The position numbers were made by a program, and so were the translations under genes. This document shows positions 1 to 5,850 of a stretch of 6,168 nt of DNA, piece after piece. Source of the stretch: Sedimentisphaerales bacterium. Lineage in GTDB: Bacteria; Planctomycetota; Phycisphaerae; Sedimentisphaerales; Anaerobacaceae. Position 1 is the stretch's first letter; each line of letters starts with the position of its first letter. The stretch lies in NCBI GenBank assembly GCA_030630905.1, contig DAOVMB010000169.1, positions 1 to 6,168 of the forward strand, written 5' to 3'. The notes beneath the pieces were generated by a model. That model ran no database searches, had not been told where the DNA came from, and was given only the letters and a program-made list of their open reading frames with translations.

Positions 1-3000
1 CGGGAAGGTAAAATCGATACCGTTCGTGAAGCTAACCAGGTTCAGGTTGATGCTTTCGGAGCCGATGTTCTTTAGCTCAATGAACTCCTCGTTCGGGTCC
101 GGCGGGTTATACATTATCTCAGTAATGCGCAGATTCTCCGCTACTGGCCCTATGGCAAAGACCGCTTCATTCAGAGCGCTCCATGTGCTGCCGCTCAGTA
201 CCCTTGCCTTGACCTGAACACTGTGGGGCAGCGTAATCGGGCCGGTATATTCCAAGGCGCCATCCAGGTTGCTATCGTCGGAACCACCTTCTGTTGCGAG
301 TAACTCGGCCGAGATAAGCAAGTCGGAGCTTGTGCTGGAGCTGTTCATGCCGTGGATGGCCAATAAGTTGTCACCCTGCTGTAAATTGTCGAGAAAAGCA
401 GAAATGTCAATACTCTCTAACATGACGGCTGCCGAGTCGGAATGGCTTGAACTGGCGCTGGAGTTCCAGGCTGGCGTGCCGTCGAAATTGCGTCTGGCCA
501 CTTCGACGCCGTTAATGTAAGCGACAAAACCGTCATCGTACCTGACGTTCAGTGTCAAAGAAGTAGGGGCGGTTCGCGAACCGCCCGTACACTTGGCGAT
601 GAAAGGTATGCGTATATAACACGTGGCGTTTTTGGCATACATCTGTTCTAAAACATCAAGAGAGATGAAGTCCTGGTATCCCGAGGTCCTCTCGTATCCG
701 ACGCCGCCTGGTGAGCCGGAGCAGGAGGACCATGCCGAATCGTCGAAAGCACCGCCGCCTTTCCAGTTTTCGCTGATCGGACCGGTTGGGACGAGCACCC
801 GTTTGTCGGCACTCTCAGATACCAGTACAGTCGTCTGTTGCTGCGATGCGCCCGGCGAGCGGGGGTCGGAACCATCAAGCGTGTACCATATCGTGCCGGC
901 CGGGGCGTACATCGAGAGTGTATCGTCTTCGGAGATTAATCCTCCGTGTTGGTAGGCCCCGTTGATACCAAAGACGGGCGCATCGACATTAGGATAAAGA
1001 CCTGCGTTACGGAACTGCTGTACGACAATATCAGACCGTTGAGGAAGGTAGTAGTTCAGAATCCAGCCCCGTCCGGCACGTCCGTCGTTGAAGTTCGAGC
1101 CTTGGTCGTACCAGTCCTCAAGTGTCAACGGGGTAGAGTGATGTTGGTCTCCCCAGCGCGCAGACTCGGTCACAATGGCCATCTCGATTTCATTCGCCAT
1201 GGCCGTATAACGGTCGATCAAAGACTGTGAAGTTAAAATTGCATCATTGAAGAAGAAGCGATGCACACGATCCGCAAAAAGCATCTCATACTCGGCATTC
1301 TGCTTAAGGGATTGATGCGGCGCCCCCGCCGAGGAGAAATTATTGTTCAGGGCGTTCTTGTTGAGTGGTGAGCGGCCCAGATTGTTGCCCATGGTGTTCT
1401 CATAATCCCAGCAATAAAACTTAAAGCCGGTACTGTTATCCGACCGCTCCCGGGCAGCGTACCAGTTTTTCCAGGGCCAATCCCAGTTACCTCCCCAGAG
1501 GTTGACTATAAGGTAGTCAATATAGTTCGTAACATCGAGCAGATCCGGAATAGCGGGGTTCGGGGTACCATCAGGATCGCAGCCTTGAAGCTCCTTGTAC
1601 GCCTCATCGGAGTGCGCGGCCTGCCGACATAGTGAAAGCATCTGGTTCCATGTCGAAGAATCTCCGTTGATAACCTCAAAACGTTCGTGTCCGGAATGTA
1701 TTGCGTCCCAATTTTCTTTTTCGCCTCCGTAGTAGCTGGCCGAGAAGGAATGGTCCGGCCGCTCACACGGATTGTAAAGGCCCCAATACAGGCCATTTAT
1801 ATAGAGATGAACAAATGTCCCATGAGAACCCGCATTTCCCGTTGCTACCTGCAAACCTCGCCCAAACTCATCGCGCGTATACTGCTCGGTGAACCTTGCC
1901 GCGTTCCATGTGTATCCGTCATTAGCGCCGCCACGGAGTACGATCGTATCAAACTCATCGACCGCATCATCCCCGAATAGTGGATATCTCAGCTTGGTCG
2001 GACCATAGATTCCTTTGAAAAAAAGACGGAAGGAATTCTTCCTGGCCCGGCTAAGAGCTCGAAACCACCCGCCCTGAATACGAACTCCACAGTTGATTTG
2101 GAATCCCTGCTCGCCGTCGGGATAGATCAGCTCAATAGAACCCGGCCTTTCCCACGAAACACCTCTGTTCGTCGGATTTGTGTATATGCCCTTGCTCGAA
2201 TCGAACAAGTCATCCTTTGCCATTACGAGTGACATCGTGGGAATCGACACAAGAGCATCTTTCATCATACCGTTATAACGCGGATCCTGAACAATATCCG
2301 GATCCATCTGATAGTCAGCGGAAGTTCCGCCCCAACTCGAGGGAAATCCTGAAGGATTACGCGGCTGCTGGAGGACATCATCAAGAAAAATAAACGTCTG
2401 AGTATTGATTTCGCTTGGCATCCAGCCCGGCTTGACCGCCTTCGCTCGTAAATATGTGGTCTTATTGATAGCAATAGGGCCGGTATAAACCGTACCACCA
2501 GAGAGTCCACGTGCAGTAGCATAATATGGCTCGGAACCATCAAGAGTATAATATATTACAGCATTCTCGGTTTCAGTGGCGATGGTTACAGAGAAAGGCA
2601 TTACGTAAAAACCACGATTATGGCTGAATTTAGTCTCGGCAACCTCGTCTAAATACGCACTAATATTTTGGGCTCCCGGGCTGGGAACGCTGAAGAAACG
2701 CTGATTATCATCGGCATCGGGATAGCGTCCATAGGAGATATCGGTTGTCTGGTCGCCAAAAGCGATACTATCAATCAAAGTAATGCCGTCACTGTCGAAA
2801 AGGCCGATTTCTTCGCCGCCGGCGTCGAGTTTGAAACTCGCGTGCAGCCCGGCGTCGGTTGTATCGTTGTCGGCCCATATCAACAGAAAACCGCCGGAAG
2901 GAATCGTGGTAGCAGCAGGATTACCTACTGGTATCCGCCACTTGGTCGTATCGGACAGATCGTCCGTCAGATACTTGCCGCCGATATCAATCGCATCGTC

Positions 3001-3186
3001 GCCGTAATTGTGGATTTCGATCCAGTCATCGTACTGGCCCTGTGGGTCCGGGATAACACTGCTGTTGGATGCCATCAGCTCGTTAATCGCCAGCGGGACA
3101 CCTGCCTGATTGCTCTGTTCGGCAAAGCAGATAATAGATACAGCCAATATAGGGATTAGTAACGGGATTCTCATACGTTTGATCAT
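1..3186 (-). CDS. Secreted lamin-tail / chitobiase-C-like / CotH kinase-like multidomain protein, C-terminus outside window
   Basis: The frame is open for 1062 codons from ATG at 3186 to the left edge. Residues 1-22 (basic MIKRMR, then a hydrophobic core ending ICFA) look like a signal peptide, so export is expected. Lamin-tail domain 1 spans about 31-175 (LAINELMASN, DWIEIHNYG, YGRYPD). A chitobiase/hexosaminidase C-terminal-like module lies at about 189-265 (YYTLDGSEP ... YTGPI). A CotH kinase-like domain lies at about 340-660, with RKNSFRLFFKGIYG near 382-395, the G-x-Y-x-G-x-Y-x3-E signature at 465-475 and WDYE at 593-596 (D594/E596 possible metal ligands). A second chitobiase-like module (754-778 plus 978-1010) is interrupted by a beta-rich module containing YDDGFVAYING (883-893). 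A second lamin-tail domain begins near 1018 and is cut by the edge. CotH proteins are known as atypical protein kinases in spore coats; activity and target here are unknown. The architecture call is firm; the function is not. Confidence 0.93.
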   Translation of the reverse strand, partial: MIKRMRIPLLIPILAVSIICFAEQSNQAGVPLAINELMASNSSVIPDPQGQYDDWIEIHNYGDDAIDIGGKYLTDDLSDTTKWRIPVGNPAATTIPSGGFLLIWADNDTTDAGLHASFKLDAGGEEIGLFDSDGITLIDSIAFGDQTTDISYGRYPDADDNQRFFSVPSPGAQNISAYLDEVAETKFSHNRGFYVMPFSVTIATETENAVIYYTLDGSEPYYATARGLSGGTVYTGPIAINKTTYLRAKAVKPGWMPSEINTQTFIFLDDVLQQPRNPSGFPSSWGGTSADYQMDPDIVQDPRYNGMMKDALVSIPTMSLVMAKDDLFDSSKGIYTNPTNRGVSWERPGSIELIYPDGEQGFQINCGVRIQGGWFRALSRARKNSFRLFFKGIYGPTKLRYPLFGDDAVDEFDTIVLRGGANDGYTWNAARFTEQYTRDEFGRGLQVATGNAGSHGTFVHLYINGLYWGLYNPCERPDHSFSASYYGGEKENWDAIHSGHERFEVINGDSSTWNQMLSLCRQAAHSDEAYKELQGCDPDGTPNPAIPDLLDVTNYIDYLIVNLWGGNWDWPWKNWYAARERSDNSTGFKFYCWDYENTMGNNLGRSPLNKNALNNNFSSAGAPHQSLKQNAEYEMLFADRVHRFFFNDAILTSQSLIDRYTAMANEIEMAIVTESARWGDQHHSTPLTLEDWYDQGSNFNDGRAGRGWILNYYLPQRSDIVVQQFRNAGLYPNVDAPVFGINGAYQHGGLISEDDTLSMYAPAGTIWYTLDGSDPRSPGASQQQTTVLVSESADKRVLVPTGPISENWKGGGAFDDSAWSSCSGSPGGVGYERTSGYQDFISLDVLEQMYAKNATCYIRIPFIAKCTGGSRTAPTSLTLNVRYDDGFVAYINGVEVARRNFDGTPAWNSSASSSHSDSAAVMLESIDISAFLDNLQQGDNLLAIHGMNSSSTSSDLLISAELLATEGGSDDSNLDGALEYTGPITLPHSVQVKARVLSGSTWSALNEAVFAIGPVAENLRITEIMYNPPDPNEEFIELKNIGSESINLNLVSFTNGIDFTFP
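563..590. repeat. 28-bp palindromic repeat inside the lamin-tail/CotH gene
   Basis: Positions 567-586 form a perfect 20-bp palindrome centred between 576 and 577 (half-site gggcggttcg). It extends to 563-590 with one G/G mismatch (566/587) and pairing GTA/TAC ends. It resembles the GTAGGGGCGGTTC-type palindromes that I recall as dispersed repeats in many bacterial genomes. It lies in frame in the minus-strand gene and supplies codons for about residues 866-875 (CTGGSRTAPT), between the IRIPF and LTLNVRYDDG strands of the beta module. Confidence 0.85.
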
Positions 3187-3451
3187 TGCCTGTATCCTGC
3201 CTCCTAAATTTTAGAACAATTAGTACGGTTTTAACTTTTAGCCCTACAAAAAGCAAAATCGCCTAAATAAGTCATGTTTATTGTAACATAAATAGAGTCG
3301 TCACTGCAAGGTTCACTATTAGCCGAGTTATATGTTTTATGCCGGAAGGACTTGCATCTAACAGCGCGAACCGCTATTCTTGTTGGATAATTTTTGCTAT
3401 ATCGGCGTCTAATTTTATGACTTTCGGTTCGAATATTTAAGGAACTGTAAT
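3187..3451. other. AT-rich divergent intergenic region
   Basis: This 265-bp stretch separates two divergently transcribed genes and contains no convincing ORF. Toward the minus-strand gene, TTGCAG (3304-3309) and TACAAT (3280-3285) sit 18 bp apart as a weak sigma70-like pair. A short inverted repeat ATGTT-N6-AACAT (3274-3289) overlaps that -10. Toward the GH130 gene, TTGCAT (3352-3357) and TATTCT (3375-3380) are 17 bp apart but match consensus poorly. AAGGAA (3439-3444), 7 nt before the ATG at 3452, is a good ribosome binding site. A shared control region is possible but not shown. Confidence 0.5.
3200..3205 (-). promoter_or_regulatory. Shine-Dalgarno AGGAGG for the minus-strand CotH/lamin-tail gene
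   Basis: The minus strand reads AGGAGG here, 13 nt upstream of the ATG at 3186 and 25 nt upstream of the in-frame ATG at 3174. The spacing is long, but it favours 3186 as the start. An in-frame stop at 3211-3213 rules out an extended N-terminus, and the signal peptide is complete from 3186. Confidence 0.6.
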
Positions 3452-4498
3452 ATGAATGTTTTCCGTTCACCGCATAATCCTGTAATTGGGCCGGAAGATG
3501 TGAAACCTTCCGGTGACGACTTTGAAGTCATAGGCGTTTTTAATGCCGGCGTCACTCGCTTCGAAGACAAGATCATTCTACTTCTTCGAGTTGCGGAAAG
3601 GCCGATTAACACGAATCCGGATGTCGTATTAGCCGCCGTTTACGATGTCGCTGAAAAGCGGCCTGTCATTATAGAATTTTCTAAAGACAATCCGGAAAAC
3701 GATTTTTCGGATCCCAGACTGATAATAACACCAACAGAAACTTACCTGACTTCTATTTCGCATCTGAGGCTGGCCCGCAGCAAAGACGGCATTAACTTCG
3801 AGATTGACGATGTCCCCACGATTTCCCCGGCGAATGATTATGAAACATTCGGCCTCGAAGATCCCCGGATCAGCCTGATCGACGGCGTATACTATATCAG
3901 TTATGTCGCGGTCTCTCCTCTCGGAGTGACAACCTGCCTGATATCCACGAAGGATTTCATCTCTTTCCAGCATCACGGCGTCATCTTCTGCCCGGAAAAT
4001 AAGGACGCCGTGCTTTTTCCCGGCAAAGTCGATGGCAAATTTTACGCCCTGCACAGGCCCGTCTCCCCCCTCTTCAAGAAGCAGGAAATCTGGATCTCCG
4101 AATCGCCCGACCTTCACTGCTGGGGAAATCATCGCTGCCTGATGGGGCCTCACCCGGGTCATTGGGACGAAACAAAGATCGGCGCCGGTGCCGTGCCTTT
4201 CAAAACCGACCGGGGCTGGCTCGAAATATACCACGGAGTTGACCGAAATAATCGCTACTGTCTCGGGGCGGTCCTGCTGGACGGCCGGGAGCCGTGGAAG
4301 ATCATCGCAAGGACAAACAAGCCAATTCTCGAACCACAGGCCGGCTACGAATGTGAGGGCTTCTTTGGAAACGTCGTCTTCAGTTGCGGGCTGCTGTGCG
4401 AGGATGACAACGTCAGAATATATTACGGAGCGGCCGATACCGTTATCTGCTACGCGGAGCTGTCCTTGAAAGAAATCGTCGCAACATTGGACCTGTAG
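3452..4498 (+). CDS. GH130-family beta-mannoside phosphorylase or mannosidase
   Basis: The 348-residue protein has no signal peptide, so it is probably cytoplasmic, and its length is normal for family GH130. Family blocks appear in order along a five-bladed propeller: GVFNAGVTRF (28-37), SISHLRLARSKDG (101-113), GLEDPRI (134-140; D137 is the likely general acid by family analogy), NKDAVLFPGK (183-192), HRP (201-203), GAGAVPFKTDRGW (244-256) with IYHGVD (259-264), and GYECEGFFGNVVF (298-310) before YYGAADT (324-330). GH130 members phosphorolyse or hydrolyse beta-mannosidic bonds, such as beta-1,4-mannosyl-glucose, mannooligosaccharides or beta-1,2-mannosides. Which reaction applies here cannot be settled by eye, because phosphate-site residues must be checked on an alignment. 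The start is supported by AAGGAA 7 nt upstream. The gene diverges from the CotH/lamin-tail gene and is followed by about 350 bp without a gene, so it is probably transcribed alone. Confidence 0.9.
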   Translation: MNVFRSPHNPVIGPEDVKPSGDDFEVIGVFNAGVTRFEDKIILLLRVAERPINTNPDVVLAAVYDVAEKRPVIIEFSKDNPENDFSDPRLIITPTETYLTSISHLRLARSKDGINFEIDDVPTISPANDYETFGLEDPRISLIDGVYYISYVAVSPLGVTTCLISTKDFISFQHHGVIFCPENKDAVLFPGKVDGKFYALHRPVSPLFKKQEIWISESPDLHCWGNHRCLMGPHPGHWDETKIGAGAVPFKTDRGWLEIYHGVDRNNRYCLGAVLLDGREPWKIIARTNKPILEPQAGYECEGFFGNVVFSCGLLCEDDNVRIYYGAADTVICYAELSLKEIVATLDL

Positions 4499-4677
4499 AG
4501 CAGATTCTGCTAAACAACTCTCAAAGCACGCTTTTCTATGGCAATTTATCGGAACCATATTTAATCCGCCAAACTTGCCCGATTGTGAATTTCATGCCGT
4601 CATCTAAGAAACTCAAACTGACCGTATTTAAGACGAATGATATGGTAAGTTGTTCAATGAAAACACATAACCCAATT

Positions 4678-4749
4678 TGTCATTCCCGCGAAAGCGGGAA
4701 TCCACTAAATCCGTAACGCCCCTGGATCCCTGCTTTCGCAGGGATGACA
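4678..4749. repeat. Nested-hairpin intergenic repeat (72 bp, two 27-bp inverted arms)
   Basis: Arm 1 (4678-4704) and arm 2 (4723-4749) are inverted copies matching at 23 of 27 positions, separated by an 18-bp spacer. Each arm is itself a perfect 8-bp hairpin: ATTCCCGC-GAAA-GCGGGAAT (4682-4701), and ATCCCTGC-TTTC-GCAGGGAT (4726-4745). The TGTCATTCCCGCGAAAGCGG type is, from memory, a dispersed repeat common to many bacteria (compare neisserial dRS3-like ATTCCC-N8-GGGAAT). It looks like a small non-autonomous mobile or REP-like element. No transposase is present. Confidence 0.85.
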
Positions 4750-4792
4750 GCGCGAATCGGTTAGTTTGAGTAAGGAAGTTTTTCTTCTACCT

Positions 4793-4822
4793 TTGATACT
4801 CCACCTTTTTTCTGCCGATAAA
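4793..4822 (+). promoter_or_regulatory. Candidate sigma70-type promoter for the small membrane protein gene
   Basis: TTGATA (4793-4798, 5/6 to TTGACA) and GATAAA (4817-4822, 4/6 to TATAAT) are separated by 18 bp. Transcription would begin near 4829, giving a leader of about 22 nt that includes the GGAG ribosome binding site at 4839-4842. Planctomycete promoter consensus is poorly known, so this is tentative. Confidence 0.35.
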
Positions 4823-4850
4823 CGTAACATAGTCAATTGGAGATAATTAT

Positions 4851-5222
4851 ATGAAAACGAACAGAAACATATTAACCGTCATCGTGGTCATTATTGCCTG
4901 CTCCATGGTGGTCTGGCTATCGGCTACACTTCATGGCGACCAGAAAACTTACGAGATCCAGCCCCACCTCACCATACCCGAATACAAAACCGATCTCGCC
5001 CGCGTCATGGATGCCTACGAGCGTTTGATGGAACGCTATATGGACCTGACAGAACAGAATCAATCCATGGTCGGCACGGACCTCAAATATGTTATCACAA
5101 CGCTGGATTCCATCGATGGCCGATTGGCGGAATTCTCGGCAAGAATCGCGAGGATCGAGACCGCCCTTGGCATCGAACAACCCAGGAGTTCTCTCGGCCC
5201 CAAACCGGTTCCTCAGCCGTAG
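4851..5222 (+). CDS. Small single-pass membrane protein with predicted helical (coiled-coil-like) extracytoplasmic segment
   Basis: The 123-residue product is not recognised as a named family. Residues 7-27 (from NILTVIVVIIACS) form one strong hydrophobic segment after a basic MKTNR start, giving a membrane anchor with most of the protein outside, or an uncleaved signal. Residues about 47-110 are charged and helix-prone, with leucine, isoleucine and methionine spacing suggestive of a coiled coil (LARVMDAYERLMERYMDL; LDSIDGRLAEF). The tail 111-123 is proline-rich (PRSSLGPKPVPQP). GGAG at 4839-4842, 8 nt before the ATG, supports the start, and a candidate promoter lies just upstream. The 3' end overlaps the convergent zinc-ribbon gene by 10 bp. 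A structural or complex-tethering role is possible but is inference only. Confidence 0.8.
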   Translation: MKTNRNILTVIVVIIACSMVVWLSATLHGDQKTYEIQPHLTIPEYKTDLARVMDAYERLMERYMDLTEQNQSMVGTDLKYVITTLDSIDGRLAEFSARIARIETALGIEQPRSSLGPKPVPQP

Positions 5223-5413
5223 GTCTTGCCGGCTTCGTCCACGTAAATAGTGCCCTTCGCCCGCTCTATCACTTCGGCCGCCTTCGGCACTTCATCCGGT
5301 TTTGGTACCTTGAAAAGTCTGCCGCACTTCCGGCATCGAATTCTCCGGTCGGCAGCACTGCTATCGAACTGCCAGGTTCGACAACATTCCGGGCACTTGG
5401 CAATAATCTGCAT
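5213..5413 (-). CDS. MJ0042-type zinc-ribbon protein
   Basis: The 66-residue product begins MQIIAKCPECCRTW and carries CPEC (7-10) and CRKC (about 28-31) about 20 residues apart, the four-cysteine zinc-ribbon pattern of the MJ0042 finger-like family. GRLFKVP follows the second pair, as is typical. C11 (CPECC) is an extra cysteine next to the first pair. The remaining 30 residues are charged and end KTYG. The start at 5413 is chosen because AAGGA lies 8 nt upstream. ATG codons at 5419 and 5446 are in frame, but the first has about 2 nt spacing and the second has no good site. Such domains are common in planctomycete and deltaproteobacterial proteins and often precede longer regions; here the domain is almost the whole protein. 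Zinc binding is likely, and the partner (nucleic acid or protein) is unknown. Confidence 0.82.
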   Translation of the reverse strand: MQIIAKCPECCRTWQFDSSAADRRIRCRKCGRLFKVPKPDEVPKAAEVIERAKGTIYVDEAGKTYG

Positions 5414-5626
5414 CAACATATTCCTTACCGAAATTACGCAAAACATTCTATACCATAGATTCGATAGTTTTCCATAATGAATTCGTCTGTTGTCCTATAA
5501 AATCGTTCCATCTCAAATATTATCGCCCAAAGCAAAATACTAATCCCGTCTGCCGCTCAGTCCGGCGAGATTTCCCTTGATTTCAACTCGCGATTTTGCT
5601 ACAATAGTTATCGTTGGGGTGATGAG
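5414..5626. other. AT-rich gap upstream of the zinc-ribbon gene
   Basis: The first part holds the upstream region of the minus-strand zinc-ribbon gene, including a TATAGAAT stretch on the minus strand (5447-5454) that could be a -10 but has no good -35. The right part contains the plus-strand promoter candidate at 5577-5605. No supported gene starts in this stretch. The end of a weak minus-strand ORF (5540-5854) reaches into it. Confidence 0.4.
5577..5605 (+). promoter_or_regulatory. Candidate sigma70-type promoter
   Basis: TTGATT (5577-5582) and TACAAT (5600-5605) are separated by exactly 17 bp and match consensus at 4/6 and 5/6. Transcription would start near 5612, leaving about 15 nt before the ATG at 5627, with GGGGTG (5616-5621) as ribosome binding site. 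This is the best-looking promoter in the window, although the sigma70 consensus may not transfer fully to this organism. Confidence 0.45.
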
Positions 5627-5830
5627 ATGAGAAAGAAAATTTCCTGTAAAATTATAAAATCCGTTCCACTTGACGCTGGCGATGATCGACTGCGCCAGAT
5701 CTGCAGCGCAAATCTGCAACACCCCAAAACCAGCAATATCGGCACCTCCACCTATACACACCGACTTGTCGTTACAAGAACCTGTATCGACGAGAAGCCC
5801 GCGGCACGATTTCTCGATTGCTGTGCCTAA
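5627..5830 (+). CDS. Hypothetical 67-residue protein (weak call)
   Basis: This short ORF is not recognised. It begins MRKKISCKIIKSV, with an AT-rich 5' end, and continues with a polar region holding five cysteines (residues 7, 26 and 53 approximately, plus CC near the C-terminus). There is no signal peptide, membrane segment or known motif. In its favour are the GGGGTG ribosome binding site 5 nt upstream, the well-spaced promoter at 5577-5605 and codons that often end in C, as in parts of the GH130 gene. Against it are its short length and a longer antisense ORF (5540-5854, minus) covering it completely. It may be a real small protein, a remnant, or the translated start of a non-coding transcript. 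Confidence 0.3.
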   Translation: MRKKISCKIIKSVPLDAGDDRLRQICSANLQHPKTSNIGTSTYTHRLVVTRTCIDEKPAARFLDCCA

Positions 5831-5850
5831 GTCTGAATCAAATCTTTGCT

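Larger units (their letters stand above)
4499..4850. other. Gene-free gap between GH130 gene and small membrane protein gene
   Basis: This stretch contains a small AGCAG-ATT-CTGCT stem just after the GH130 stop (4499-4511) that lacks a T-tract, the nested hairpin repeat at 4678-4749, and a candidate promoter at 4793-4822. A 40-codon ORF at 4594-4716 runs into the repeat, has no ribosome binding site and is not called. Nothing else recognisable was seen. Confidence 0.6.

Noticed and set aside
2668..3159. Plus-strand ORF of 163 codons opposite the start of the large minus gene
   Set aside because: The minus strand here encodes a clear lamin-tail domain; the plus-strand translation shows no family pattern.
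3352..3380. TTGCAT-N17-TATTCT as the GH130 promoter
   Set aside because: Spacing is right but the hexamers match consensus at only 3/6 and 4/6; kept only as a note in the intergenic entry.
4499..4511. AGCAG-ATT-CTGCT stem directly after the GH130 stop as an intrinsic terminator
   Set aside because: The stem is only 5 bp and no T-tract follows.
3629..4558. Long minus-strand ORF of 309 codons opposite the GH130 gene
   Set aside because: It lies antisense to a gene with clear GH130 motifs, has no recognisable domain, and its composition is that of a shadow frame.
4594..4716. 40-codon plus-strand ORF (MPSSKKLKLTVFK...) running into the nested hairpin repeat
   Set aside because: It has no ribosome binding site, and its C-terminal part is the translation of the repeat.
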